A DNA stretch of 64,000 bases from Nitrospira sp. GTDB taxonomy: Bacteria > Nitrospirota > Nitrospiria > Nitrospirales > Nitrospiraceae. The stretch covers positions 62,001-126,000 of the forward strand of contig JACOEM010000001.1 in assembly GCA_024998565.1 (NCBI GenBank), written 5' to 3'. Positions 44,263-53,320 of this stretch are shown piece after piece (within the stretch, counting starts at the first letter, position 1; the number at the start of each line of letters is the position of its first letter). The position numbers and the translations under genes are program-made. The notes below the pieces were generated by a model that saw only the letters and a program-made list of their open reading frames with translations, was not told where the DNA came from and made no database searches.

Positions 44263-45192
44263 TTAACGGGCAAGGCCAGCCCGGCTGTCACTAAGCCGCA
44301 GGCCGTAGTTGATGAGGCTCGTCGCCGTGTTCCAGCGACGCTTGGAATTGAGAATGACGAGCAGCAGGTCGCTGCCGTCTTGGGAGACTTTGGCGATGAG
44401 GCATCGGCCTGCCTTGGACGTGAATCCCGTCTTCACCCCTTGCACTCCCGGAATACGCCCCAGAAGCCGGTTGGTCGTGCGCAGGACATACGCTCGATGT
44501 TCATTGATCGGCATGATGATCTCCCGCTCTTCACGCACCAACTCCTTGAAGACGGGGTGGTGCAGGGCGATCTCGCTCAGTTTTGCCAGATCTTCGGCCG
44601 TCGAATAATGTTCCGGCGCATCGAACCCGCACGCGTTGCTGAAATGGGTATTGTGTAATTCAAGCGCCGCAGCCTTGGCATTCATGAGATCGACGAAGCG
44701 GGCCTCATCCCCGCCGACATGCTCACTGGCCGCCAGACAGGCGTCATTCGCAGACACGATCAACATGGCCTTCAATAAATCTTCCAGCCGAAAAATCTGA
44801 CCGGTTCGCAAACGCAGATGCGTCTTGTGTGCGCGCGCGGCCTTGGGGCTGACCGTCACCTCGTCATCCAGATGGCCATACTCCAGGATGACCAGGGCCG
44901 ACATGATCTTGGTCAGACTGGCCGGGGACAGCCGCTTTTCACTTTCAAATTGGTAGAGAGTGGTTCCCGTCTTGAGCTCCTTGAGCAGGATGCTATGCGC
45001 TGGAACGTGCCGCCATCGCAGACTGTGATTCGCTTGCTTGGCGGACGGGACCGGCCGCGGATCGAAAGGCACAGTAATGACTTCATCGTCAACGTCGCTG
45101 TCGACGGCCAGCGCCTGGCCGCTCCAAAGGCCGAACAACAGACCCAGGATTCCGAAGGCACCTATCGAAAGGGTTCGACACGAACGATTCAT
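44263..45192 (-). CDS. D-alanyl-D-alanine carboxypeptidase (peptidase S11)
   Basis: 309 residues, exported by an N-terminal signal peptide (cleavage near ALAVDS). The penicillin-binding motifs are complete: S-x-x-K in SPASLTKIMS, S-x-N in SANDAC and KTG in VKTGFTSKAG. Trims the terminal D-Ala of peptidoglycan stem peptides, like DacA/DacF, but lacks the long C-terminal domain and membrane helix of the E. coli enzymes. Confidence 0.9.
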   Translation of the reverse strand: MNRSCRTLSIGAFGILGLLFGLWSGQALAVDSDVDDEVITVPFDPRPVPSAKQANHSLRWRHVPAHSILLKELKTGTTLYQFESEKRLSPASLTKIMSALVILEYGHLDDEVTVSPKAARAHKTHLRLRTGQIFRLEDLLKAMLIVSANDACLAASEHVGGDEARFVDLMNAKAAALELHNTHFSNACGFDAPEHYSTAEDLAKLSEIALHHPVFKELVREEREIIMPINEHRAYVLRTTNRLLGRIPGVQGVKTGFTSKAGRCLIAKVSQDGSDLLLVILNSKRRWNTATSLINYGLRLSDSRAGLAR

Positions 45193-45237
45193 GGGGTGGG
45201 TCGCACTTTCTTGTGACAGCCAGACAGGGGCTGACGT

Positions 45238-45426
45238 TCACAGGGTATAGGTTTCTCGCACCTTCGTACCACGCAGGCTACTGGAGATCACCTTATGAAA
45301 GAATCGGAGCAAATCGGCGAGGTCGATCCAGAATCCGCAATTCAGGCAACGGGCATAGAGCCGCCGATTCATGAGCGTGTAATGCCGCTCCACCATCATG
45401 AATCCTTTGCATTTCAAGCAGTGCAT
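45238..45426 (-). CDS. Small double-CxxC protein, 62 residues
   Basis: Starts MHCLKCKGFMMVERHY and has a second knuckle CLNCGFWIDLADL, followed by a basic tail. The layout (CxxC, 24-residue spacer, CxxCG) matches the protein at 482-694. Probably a minimal zinc ribbon. Function unknown. It lies between the carboxypeptidase and a small membrane protein on the same strand. Confidence 0.6.
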   Translation of the reverse strand: MHCLKCKGFMMVERHYTLMNRRLYARCLNCGFWIDLADLLRFFHKVISSSLRGTKVRETYTL

Positions 45427-45505
45427 CGCCCAACCCTTGCCCCTTCGAATCGGTGTTATGGTCGGCCCAGTGCATCTCAGGCCGATACCGACGTCGTCAC
45501 TGTAT

Positions 45506-45706
45506 TTAGCGGAGTCGATTGAGGATCAGGGCAAGGCAGCCGGCCAACAACCCGCCCCCGAAGACCGTGGTGCTAAAGGAAAGGATCGCGCTCGAACTTC
45601 CCGCCGGGTTGGTCCCAGAGACCAGATCGCGCACCCCGCCTTGAACCATCAAGACTGCCAGCGTCGTCAGGCAGCCCATGCAAAACCACCAGAGAAACGA
45701 TCGCAC
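45506..45706 (-). CDS. Small two-helix membrane protein
   Basis: 66 residues, GTG start, with hydrophobic segments at about 3-22 and 42-62 (FSTTVFGGGLLAGCLALIL). No family recognised. It is 79 nt upstream of the 62-residue CxxC gene. Confidence 0.5.
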   Translation of the reverse strand: MRSFLWWFCMGCLTTLAVLMVQGGVRDLVSGTNPAGSSSAILSFSTTVFGGGLLAGCLALILNRLR

Positions 45707-45846
45707 GAGCCCCCGCGGTCTAGTAGCTGAACATGGCGCGGATCCTTGTCCGGCAACCTTTTCGAACTCTATCCGAGCCCTATTGAGGTGTCAAGCAAAC
45801 TGCCTATCTCCTCTTCGGTTGATCCGGCGCAAACCTGAATCCGCTG

Positions 45847-47040
45847 CTACTCGCCTGCGCGCCCGGCCGGAGCCTGCCCCTTATGTCCGTGATGCAAAAA
45901 CACCGACACGCTGCCCGCGCCGTTATCCGCCGTTACCAGCCCAGGCTCTTCCATGTTATCGGCAGAGACGCGATAACTCGCCACGGCAAAGGGTCCGTTC
46001 CTCGTACGGTAGTTGCGGGGCGGGTAGTGAAAGGTGCCGTCGCCTCGCCCGAAGAGAATGGAAAGATCGGTCGATTGCAGATTCACTATGGCCACATCCG
46101 CAATATGATCGCCGTCAAAATCGTGAGCCGCCCCGAAATTCGGACTGGCATCCGCTCCGGAATCCTTGCCGGGCTGGAACGTAGCATCCCCATTGCCCAA
46201 GAAGGTCGTGAAACTGTCCCCTTCCCCGTTGATGACTAACAGATCAGGCAGGCGATCGTTGTTAAAATCGGCGAAGCTGACGCCGAGCGGCCGTCGCCCG
46301 GTCTTATAGTCTTTGGGATCTCGAAAGGTGCCATCACCATTGCCGATCCACACGGAGACCGCACTCAACATCGGGCCGCCGTTGGTAACCACCAAATCCG
46401 GTTTGCCGTCCTGGTTGAGATCCTTCAGGGCCACCGACGTGGGGGTATCGCCGTATTCATATTGCACGCCGGGACGAAAGTTTCCACCGGCACTCCCGAG
46501 AAAAATCTTCACTTTGTCGTTACGGAGTGCCACCGCCAGATCGGGATGACCGTCACCGTTTACATCTTCGCTGGACACAGAGACCGGGGTACGGTGGACC
46601 GGATACTGCGGTCCGTCCTCGAATTTTCCGTTGCCTCGTCCGAACAGGATCGAGACTTGATCACTTCCGGAGCAGGCCAGCACCACATCGAGTTGGTCAT
46701 CGTGATTAAAGTCGTTGATGGCCAGGGAGCGGGGCTCTTGGCAGACCTTTACCTGAACCTGATCTCGAAACGTGCCGTCGCCGTTGCCGAACAGCAGCGA
46801 AATCGTATTGCTCGATATATTGGTGGTGATCAGGTCCGTGATTTGGTCGCGATTGAAGTCGGCTGTAGTGACGGTGGTCGGATTCTTACCGACCGGGTAA
46901 CTGGCAAAGTAGTAGAAGGGGTCAGGCGGAATGTAGGGGTCGGCTTTCGAACAGGCAGAAACCATGATCAATCCGGCCGCTAACACCGGGCCGACCCCGA
47001 AGAACGACCGAATCTTGATACCCCGACGGTCGGCGGTCAT
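45847..47040 (-). CDS. FG-GAP/VCBS repeat lipoprotein
   Basis: 397 residues: signal peptide with lipobox MVSAC, then six visible FG-GAP-like repeats of about 55 residues, each with a Ca-binding loop such as DFNRDQITD, DVNGDGHPD, DLNQDGKPD and DFDGDHIAD followed by LLFGxGDGTF-type strands. This builds a beta propeller of the integrin-alpha type, probably surface-exposed. Start 47040 is favoured (GGGA six bases upstream); 47046 is possible. Ligand unknown. Confidence 0.8.
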   Translation of the reverse strand: MTADRRGIKIRSFFGVGPVLAAGLIMVSACSKADPYIPPDPFYYFASYPVGKNPTTVTTADFNRDQITDLITTNISSNTISLLFGNGDGTFRDQVQVKVCQEPRSLAINDFNHDDQLDVVLACSGSDQVSILFGRGNGKFEDGPQYPVHRTPVSVSSEDVNGDGHPDLAVALRNDKVKIFLGSAGGNFRPGVQYEYGDTPTSVALKDLNQDGKPDLVVTNGGPMLSAVSVWIGNGDGTFRDPKDYKTGRRPLGVSFADFNNDRLPDLLVINGEGDSFTTFLGNGDATFQPGKDSGADASPNFGAAHDFDGDHIADVAIVNLQSTDLSILFGRGDGTFHYPPRNYRTRNGPFAVASYRVSADNMEEPGLVTADNGAGSVSVFLHHGHKGQAPAGRAGE

Positions 47041-47230
47041 ATCCATCCCGATGAAAAAGGCATGACATTCCGGCCAAGTCCATGCTTCGCCGCTCCCGGT
47101 TCTGACCCGTTGGGCGGAGTATACAGAGGCCCCTCGGGCTTCGCAACGAATGGCAGGCTCTGAGCACATACCGCCCGGGCGAACACGACGACTTGCCGAA
47201 TGGGCTCTGACATCTAGGCCTTTCGCCCCT

Positions 47231-47260
47231 TTGAAAACTTGGAAAGCGTTAGGCTACAAT
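47231..47260 (+). promoter_or_regulatory. Predicted promoter of the 106-residue gene
   Basis: TTGAAA (47231-47236), 18-nt spacer, TACAAT (47255-47260), then GGAGGAGG before ATG 47287. Confidence 0.6.
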
Positions 47261-47286
47261 GCGGGCCAAGTGTGGAGGAGGTGCCC

Positions 47287-47607
47287 ATGAGCAAGAAAGT
47301 CAATATCCCTTTGTCGATGTATGGTGTCGCGGAAGTGTTGAAGTGGTGTATCGATCGCAATAACGGCCGCGTCGGCGGTGTCGATACGGATGGATTCAAG
47401 AAAATGCAGGCGCTCCTGGCGGAGAAGCCGACGTCGAATGATTATTTAGCGCTGGACCAATTCTGGAAGAAGCAAGTCGTGCTGGAACTCACGGAAGAAG
47501 AGGTGTCGACCATCGACCGTTGCTTGTACGACATCCCGAACTTCGATAACGAACCGCTCCCCCAGATTCGGCACAAATTCTGGCCTGACGCCGTCGGAGC
47601 TCACTAA
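47287..47607 (+). CDS. Hypothetical protein, 106 residues
   Basis: Soluble, with GGAGGAGG seven bases before ATG 47287 and a good promoter. Sequence features: SMYGVAEVLKWCIDRN, LTEEEVSTIDRCLYD and a C-terminal PQIRHKFWPD. No family recognised. It is a single-gene unit with a hairpin downstream. Confidence 0.6.
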   Translation: MSKKVNIPLSMYGVAEVLKWCIDRNNGRVGGVDTDGFKKMQALLAEKPTSNDYLALDQFWKKQVVLELTEEEVSTIDRCLYDIPNFDNEPLPQIRHKFWPDAVGAH

Positions 47608-47640
47608 GCCCCGACTTCCGCAATCGAACACAATCTTCCG

Positions 47641-47673
47641 ACAACCCACAGATCTTCATGTTCTGTGGGTTGT
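47641..47673 (+). terminator. 12-bp perfect hairpin
   Basis: ACAACCCACAGA, nine-base loop, TCTGTGGGTTGT, 33 nt after the stop of the 106-residue gene. Very strong stem but no U-run; it could be a terminator or an RNA-stabilising hairpin. Confidence 0.5.
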
Positions 47674-47797
47674 GCTGGGATTGCACGCACCCATCTCAAC
47701 GCCCGTTCGCAGCCTTCCCTCCGGACGAATCGGGGCGAGTCATCGCCCCAATCGACACTATCCCCAGGCATCTTGAGTTGATTCTAGTCAGGCAATG

Positions 47798-47830
47798 GCC
47801 CGTTCCGCCGCTCGATGGGACGGAACGGGC
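47798..47830 (-). terminator. Hairpin after the PCP_red operon
   Basis: GCCCGTTCCG and CGGAACGGGC with 13 nt between, about 40 nt beyond the stop of the last gene of the aromatic run. No U-run. Confidence 0.4.
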
Positions 47831-47868
47831 TCAGGTCGTCAGGGGGGACAGGGGGTAGCGTTTCTGCG

Positions 47869-48864
47869 CTACAGAGATCCCTCGCCTTTGAGAAACTTCC
47901 GGAAACGCCCCATGAGGTCGGCACCCAGGGTCCCGCCTTCCGGCTTTTTAACCTCGGGATCACTGAAGTGCGAACGGATTTCCTGCAGGCGTTTCTCCGC
48001 CTGGTCATTTCCCTGCAATCGCTTGGTTTTCTGAAGCGCGGTGTCGAAGGCATCGAACGTGAGTTCGTTATAGCCGAACGACCGGATGCGCTTCACCGCC
48101 TTCATCATCGCTTGATTGCGAAATGTCGTGAGGTGCTCGGAGTCGACCTCTTTCAGACCCAACTTGCGGGCTCGACGTTCAGCTGCCTTGCGGATCCCGC
48201 TGCGCACAAAATCCGGTGAGGTTTGCAACCGCTTCCACGCTTCGTCGCTCCAGGCGACACGTTCCTGCGGCGCCTCCCACAACTGCACCGCGATCTGCTC
48301 ATCGATCCTAGTGAAGCCCTTCTCTCGCGCCAACTCTTCGGTATCATGCCGGATCATGTCGCTCACAAAATCCATGGCAATCGGCGGAGACTCCTTGATC
48401 TTCTGCTGCAAGAGCGCCAACGCGCCCTCTGACCATTCCAGTGGAGCCGCCTCCCGCTCTCGAATCTCTCCCAAAGCCTCGACCTTCTCAAAGAGATCGA
48501 CATTGACCTCCATATGGCCGCCTTTGCGGGCGATCTCGTCGGCGATTTGCTTGATCATCCCGCGCATGAACTCCGGCACGGCCGCCAGTCGTTCCTTCGC
48601 GGCCGCGGTCCAAGGCAGCTGTCCCTTGGCCATTTGATCGGCAGCCTCAGCCATGCCGCCCTCACCGCCCATGGTCCCCATCATCTGACCTTTGAACTGA
48701 TCGAGGATTTCTTCGGTGATTTCGGGATAGCCCAACTCTCGCGCCTTTTTCTCAGCCAGGCGGCGGACCATTCCTCGCAAAAACATGGGAGCGCGCTCCA
48801 TTCGCTTGAGCGCGCCGTCACTCCACCGAACCTCTGGGGCTGTTATATTTGAGGACTCTGCCAC
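47869..48864 (-). CDS. Four-repeat PCP_red domain protein
   Basis: 331 residues made of four related units of about 50 residues: VRWSDGALKRMERAPMFLRG, LPWTAAAKERLAAVPEFMRG, LEWSEGALALLQQ and VAWSDEAWKRLQTSPDFVR, each followed by an amphipathic helix with K/R-A-x-E. This is the C-terminal domain of light-independent protochlorophyllide reductase subunit B (PCP_red), here without the catalytic Fe-S part. No photosynthesis genes are present. Last gene of the aromatic-rpsA run, 13 nt after ihfB. Confidence 0.8.
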   Translation of the reverse strand: MAESSNITAPEVRWSDGALKRMERAPMFLRGMVRRLAEKKARELGYPEITEEILDQFKGQMMGTMGGEGGMAEAADQMAKGQLPWTAAAKERLAAVPEFMRGMIKQIADEIARKGGHMEVNVDLFEKVEALGEIREREAAPLEWSEGALALLQQKIKESPPIAMDFVSDMIRHDTEELAREKGFTRIDEQIAVQLWEAPQERVAWSDEAWKRLQTSPDFVRSGIRKAAERRARKLGLKEVDSEHLTTFRNQAMMKAVKRIRSFGYNELTFDAFDTALQKTKRLQGNDQAEKRLQEIRSHFSDPEVKKPEGGTLGADLMGRFRKFLKGEGSL

Positions 48865-48877
48865 GGTATCACTCCTG

Positions 48878-49156
48878 TTACTTATTGAGTAATTCCTTCA
48901 GTTCCTTGCCTGCCTTGAAGAATGGCACACGCTTGGCCGGCACCGCAACGGTCGCACCGGTTTTCGGATTACGACCTTCCTTCATCCGCCGGGCGCGGAG
49001 ACGAAAACTCCCGAACCCTCGGATCTCCGTCTTATTCCCGTTCCGCAGCGAGTCGCGAATACAATCGAATATCGTGTTCACCACGATCTCCGCCTGCCGC
49101 TTCGTCAATGTCGTGACCTGCTCCGATACCCGCTCGATAATCTGCGCTTTGGTCAT
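48878..49156 (-). CDS. ihfB: HU/IHF family DNA-binding protein, IHF-beta-like
   Basis: 92 residues, the usual size. MTKAQIIERV opens the helical base, EIRGFGSFRLR forms the arm base and RNPKTGATVAVPAKRVPFFK the DNA-intercalating arm with Pro. The aroA-cmk-rpsA-ihfB order known from enterobacteria is kept here, with plsC and sppA inserted, which favours IHF-beta over HU. It bends DNA in transcription, replication and recombination. Confidence 0.8.
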   Translation of the reverse strand: MTKAQIIERVSEQVTTLTKRQAEIVVNTIFDCIRDSLRNGNKTEIRGFGSFRLRARRMKEGRNPKTGATVAVPAKRVPFFKAGKELKELLNK

Positions 49157-49229
49157 CGTCCCTCTCCTCGTGGGTGGGGCTTACGCACGGATGAATTGCT
49201 GCGTTGCCTTACCGATGCGCTCCGGCCGT

Positions 49230-50129
49230 TCAGAACGCCATCAGGTATTTCAGTTTGACGCCGGTATTCAACTCCAGCTTCGGAAACACCGACGCCCAAC
49301 GTGACTCGATGATATCCCGAAATGAAAACCGCTTGCGAGGCTCGACCACTTTCGGTTCACCTTCCATACCGGCAATGTCCGCCGCGATGTGGATGGCATC
49401 GTCCAGATCGCCCAATTCGTCGACCAGCCTCGCCTCTTTGGCCTGGCGTCCGGTGTAAATCCGTCCATCCGCCAGCGGCTCCACATCCGACACCTCTAAC
49501 GACCGCCCGTCGGCCACCGCTTGAATGAACTGGTGGTGGACATCGTCCATCACCGACTGCAGGAGCTTGCGCTCCTCATCGCTCATCTTCCGCAACGGGG
49601 ACCCGACGTCTTTGAATCGCCCGCTCTTGATGACCACCCCTTCGACCCCGACCTTTTTCATCAGGCCTTCGAAGTTGGCCATTTCCATGATCACGCCGAT
49701 ACTCCCGGTCAACGTGCCGGGATTGGCAATGATACGGTCCGTGGCCGCGGCGATGTAATAACCTCCGGAAGCAGCAACCGTCCCCATAGAGGCGATCACC
49801 GCCTTATTGCTCTTGTTTTTTACCCGCTTCACCGCATCGTGAATTTCCTGAGACGGCACGACGCCGCCGCCGGGACTGTCTATGCGCAGCACGATCGCCT
49901 TGACCAGCGGGTTCTCGCTGTATTGCTTCAACTCGCTGATGGTCGCTTGTGCATCAAGGATCACGCCCTCGATGCGAATGAGGGCCACACGATCCTGGCT
50001 GGAGAAATCAAGGTCGGGGAGGAGCGCGTTCAAGAGAATCAACGCTCCTCCCCCAATCACGATGGCCCAGAAGATACGTCGCAGCAGGCTCCGCTGTGGT
50101 CTCACCGCCGTGTCTGCTTGTGGCCCCAT
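49230..50129 (-). CDS. sppA: Signal peptide peptidase SppA
   Basis: Membrane protease that degrades cleaved signal peptides. 299 residues: one membrane segment near the N-terminus (about 20-40), then the Clp-like fold with IDSPGGGV, the nucleophile Ser in AASGGYYIA and the catalytic Lys in SGRFKDVGSP, the arrangement of the short SppA type. ATG 50129 has GGGAG five bases upstream and lies 15 nt after the rpsA stop. Confidence 0.92.
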   Translation of the reverse strand: MGPQADTAVRPQRSLLRRIFWAIVIGGGALILLNALLPDLDFSSQDRVALIRIEGVILDAQATISELKQYSENPLVKAIVLRIDSPGGGVVPSQEIHDAVKRVKNKSNKAVIASMGTVAASGGYYIAAATDRIIANPGTLTGSIGVIMEMANFEGLMKKVGVEGVVIKSGRFKDVGSPLRKMSDEERKLLQSVMDDVHHQFIQAVADGRSLEVSDVEPLADGRIYTGRQAKEARLVDELGDLDDAIHIAADIAGMEGEPKVVEPRKRFSFRDIIESRWASVFPKLELNTGVKLKYLMAF

Positions 50130-50144
50130 TCGGTCTCCCGTCAC

Positions 50145-51860
50145 CTAGGCTTCGGAATCGCTCTGGTTCCGCTTCCGGCTTTGCTTGGCCGCGCGACCCA
50201 GGGTCTGATCGATCCCGCCCTGAGAGGCGTGGAACTCATCGACCTGGCGCCGATCGGAATCCATCTGGTGATCGCGCAAGCTGAGCGCAATTTTCCGCTC
50301 ATCGCGATCCACCTTGATGATCTTCGCCGTGACGTCGTCACCCGGCTTGAACTTCTCTTCCATGCGAACGTTCGTATCGAGTCCGACTTCGCTGATATGA
50401 ATCAGACCCTCGACATCGCCATCGAGCTCGATGAAGAGTCCGAAATCGGCGATCTTGCTGACCTTGCCGGTAATGCTATCGCCGACCCGATACTTGTTGG
50501 GAATCTGCTCTTCCCACGGATCGCGTGACAATTGCTTATACCCCAGCGAGAGGCGCTCCTTTTCCTTGTCGATACGAATGACCACCGCATCCACCTTCTG
50601 GCCCTTCTTGAAGAGCTCCGACGGATGCTTGATGTGCTTCGTCCAGGACATGTCGGAAATATGGATCAGCCCGTCGATACCTTCTTCCAATCCGACGAAC
50701 GCGCCGAAATCGGTCAGGCTCTTCACCTTTCCTTCGATCCGCGTTCCAGCCGGGTACTTCGCCTCGATCATGTCCCACGGATTCGGCGCCGTCTGCTTCA
50801 TGCCGAGCGAAATCTTCCGGCTTCCCGGATCGATGTTCAACACGGCGGCTTCCACCTGATCGCCGACGGACACCACGCGCGACGGATGCCGCACTTCGTG
50901 CGTCCAGGACATCTCGGACACGTGGACCAATCCTTCCACGCCGGGCTCTAACTCAACGAAGGCGCCATAATCGGTCAAGCTCACCACTCGACCACGGACA
51001 CGAGTGCCCACCGGGTACTTCGCCGCCACACCGGTCCAGGGATCCGCCGACTTCTGCTTGAGTCCCAAGGAAATACGGCCGGTCTCGCGATCGTACTTGA
51101 GCACGGTGACTTCCACCTTGTCGCTGACCTGGAACAGTTCGGACGGATGGCCCACACGGCCCCAGGACATATCCGTGATGTGCAGCAAGCCGTCGATGCC
51201 ACCGAGGTCGATAAACGCTCCGTAATCGGTGATGTTCTTCACCGTGCCCTGAATCAACTGACCTTCCTTCAACGTCGACAACGTCGTCTGACGGCGACGG
51301 TCACGCGTCTCTTCCAACAAAACCCGTCGGGAGACGACCACGTTGCCGCGGCGATGATTGATCTTGATGATCTTGAGGGGGAAGGTCTTGCCGACCAGGC
51401 CATCGAGATCGCGGACCGGATGCAGATCGATCTGGGAGCCGGGCAAGAACGCCTTGACACCGATATCGACCATCATGCCGCCCTTGATACGGGAAATGAT
51501 CTTGCCTTCGATGCTCTTTTCTTCTTTATGCAGCTTCTCCAATTCCTCCCAGATTTTCATCTTGTCGGCTTTTTCTTTGGAGAGCACGAGATTGCCGTCG
51601 GCATCTTCACATTCTTCGAGATACACCTGGAGGCGATCGCCCACCTTCAATTGCCCCAGTTCCTCATGCGAGAACTGATCGGCGGGAATCATGCCTTCCG
51701 ACTTGTAGCCGATATCGACCACGACTTTGTCTTTGCCGATGGCGACGACCATGCCCTCGGTGATGGTCCCTTCCTCGAAGTTACGGAAGGTTTCCTCATA
51801 CATCGCCGCCAAGGCGTCGCGATCAAGCTTGGGTTCACTTTGCGGTGTGACAGTACTCAT
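50145..51860 (-). CDS. rpsA: 30S ribosomal protein S1
   Basis: Binds mRNA at the ribosome and helps start translation. 571 residues with six S1 (OB-fold) repeats; the last four show the canonical VxxIxDYGAFVxL-type strands (ITDYGAFIDLGGIDGLLHIT, LTDYGAFVELEPGVEGLVHV). The C-terminal 35 residues are basic and disordered. Start ATG 51860 is taken; the frame reaches further into a GAG-rich leader. Between plsC and sppA in the long minus-strand run. Confidence 0.94.
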   Translation of the reverse strand: MSTVTPQSEPKLDRDALAAMYEETFRNFEEGTITEGMVVAIGKDKVVVDIGYKSEGMIPADQFSHEELGQLKVGDRLQVYLEECEDADGNLVLSKEKADKMKIWEELEKLHKEEKSIEGKIISRIKGGMMVDIGVKAFLPGSQIDLHPVRDLDGLVGKTFPLKIIKINHRRGNVVVSRRVLLEETRDRRRQTTLSTLKEGQLIQGTVKNITDYGAFIDLGGIDGLLHITDMSWGRVGHPSELFQVSDKVEVTVLKYDRETGRISLGLKQKSADPWTGVAAKYPVGTRVRGRVVSLTDYGAFVELEPGVEGLVHVSEMSWTHEVRHPSRVVSVGDQVEAAVLNIDPGSRKISLGMKQTAPNPWDMIEAKYPAGTRIEGKVKSLTDFGAFVGLEEGIDGLIHISDMSWTKHIKHPSELFKKGQKVDAVVIRIDKEKERLSLGYKQLSRDPWEEQIPNKYRVGDSITGKVSKIADFGLFIELDGDVEGLIHISEVGLDTNVRMEEKFKPGDDVTAKIIKVDRDERKIALSLRDHQMDSDRRQVDEFHASQGGIDQTLGRAAKQSRKRNQSDSEA

Positions 51861-51917
51861 GAAAAGGTCCTCGTCCTCCGGCTCGCGCCGGGTGCTGATA
51901 GTGAGAAACACCGAGCC

Positions 51918-52613
51918 TTACTCAGCGTTGCAAGACTTGGCTGTTGGTGTGGCCTCAGAATCCTGGGACTGCCCGGCGTTAGCCGGCCATTCCCCCGGCA
52001 TCGGAACCTGTCCGAGCTCCGCGATCTTCGCCATCACCGTCCGACTGACATGTTGGTAAAACGCTTTTCCTTCCAACCGCGTTGCATCCGCGGAAAAATC
52101 CAGCGGCTCTCCATAGGCCACCGTCACGCGACGAAATCTCGGCCACTTGGCGCCGGGCGGCAGGACATCGAACGTGCCGCCGATATGCGCCGGCACAACC
52201 TGACAGCCCGTCTGCGACACGATCACCCCGATCCCCGGCTTGCCGGGCTTCAACGCACCGGTCATCGTCCGCCCCCCTTCAGGGAAAATGGCGACGGCCT
52301 TCCCCTCCTGAATCAACGAGACCGCCTTGCTGAACGCATCGCGGTCGAGACGGCCGATCCGCAAGGGAATCCACCCTAGGGCCTGGAGCAGGCCGTTGAG
52401 CAGCGGCATCGGAAATAAATCGTGCCGCCCCATGTACCAAACCCGGCGAGGGATCCCACACCCGAGCAACGGGATATCCAGATAACTGGCATGGTTCGAG
52501 GCAATCAGGAACCCGCCCTGCCGCGGCACAGTCCCAACGGTCCGATACCGGAAGCACAGCCACCCGATGGTGCGAGAGATGACCCACAACAGGCCATACA
52601 GTGCCGAGCTCAC
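51918..52613 (-). CDS. plsC: 1-acyl-sn-glycerol-3-phosphate acyltransferase
   Basis: Adds the second acyl chain to make phosphatidate. 231 residues; an N-terminal hydrophobic segment, the catalytic NHASYLD (HX4D) at residues 39-45, and FPEGGRT near residue 110 are conserved. GTG start at 52613 overlaps the cmk stop by 4 nt (GTGA). Membrane-associated. Confidence 0.92.
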   Translation of the reverse strand: MSSALYGLLWVISRTIGWLCFRYRTVGTVPRQGGFLIASNHASYLDIPLLGCGIPRRVWYMGRHDLFPMPLLNGLLQALGWIPLRIGRLDRDAFSKAVSLIQEGKAVAIFPEGGRTMTGALKPGKPGIGVIVSQTGCQVVPAHIGGTFDVLPPGAKWPRFRRVTVAYGEPLDFSADATRLEGKAFYQHVSRTVMAKIAELGQVPMPGEWPANAGQSQDSEATPTAKSCNAE

Positions 52614-53308
52614 AATCTCGCCGTGATCACAGCCAGCATGTGCTCAACGACTGCCTCTGCCGGCATACTCGACGTATCGATCCGTTCAGCATCGGGCGCA
52701 GGAATCAGCGGCGCCACGATTCGAGAACGATCGCGATCATCCCGCCCGGTCATATCGCGTTTCGTCTGATCGAATTGAACCGAATGACCCGCCGCCACCA
52801 ACTCACGATGCCGTCGCGTCGCCCGGACCTCCGCATCAGCCTCGAGGAAAAACTTCACATCGGCTTCCGGAAACACGCGGGTTCCGATGTCACGCCCCTC
52901 GGCCACAACGCACCCCTCGGCGCCGATCTGCCGTTGCACCGGCAGCAGCCATTCGCGGACGGCCGGAATCGCCGAGACCATGGACGCCAGTGCCGTCACC
53001 GCAGGCGTGCGCAATTCACCGGTGATGTCGCGACCATCCAGCAACACATGGGATTGCTCGGGACCACAGGCCATATGTAACGTCGTCTTGGGCAGCAGCG
53101 CCGTAATGGCAAGTGGTTCTTCCGGACTCAATCCCGCGTCACGCACCTTCCACGCAATAGCGCGATACAAGGCGCCTGTATCCAGATAGAGGTATCCAAG
53201 CCGCAACGCCAGGAGTCTGGCGACCGTGCTCTTGCCGACCCCCGCCGGACCATCAATGGCGATGATCAACCCGCGCTTCCCGCAGCTGGATGTGCCCGGT
53301 TCACCCAC
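52610..53308 (-). CDS. cmk: Cytidylate kinase
   Basis: Phosphorylates CMP and dCMP. 232 residues with Walker A DGPAGVGKST near residue 20, the substrate segment LDTGALYRA, and RDIGTRVFPEADVKFFL; the C-terminal LID with RDDRDRSR follows. GTG start with AGGA five bases upstream. It sits 12 nt after aroA and overlaps plsC. Confidence 0.94.
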   Translation of the reverse strand: MGEPGTSSCGKRGLIIAIDGPAGVGKSTVARLLALRLGYLYLDTGALYRAIAWKVRDAGLSPEEPLAITALLPKTTLHMACGPEQSHVLLDGRDITGELRTPAVTALASMVSAIPAVREWLLPVQRQIGAEGCVVAEGRDIGTRVFPEADVKFFLEADAEVRATRRHRELVAAGHSVQFDQTKRDMTGRDDRDRSRIVAPLIPAPDAERIDTSSMPAEAVVEHMLAVITARL

Positions 53309-53320
53309 GTAATCCTCGCA

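Noticed and set aside
51147-52379. Long plus-strand frame of 410 codons
   Set aside because: It is antisense to rpsA and plsC, whose proteins are clear; GC-rich genes often leave such shadow frames.
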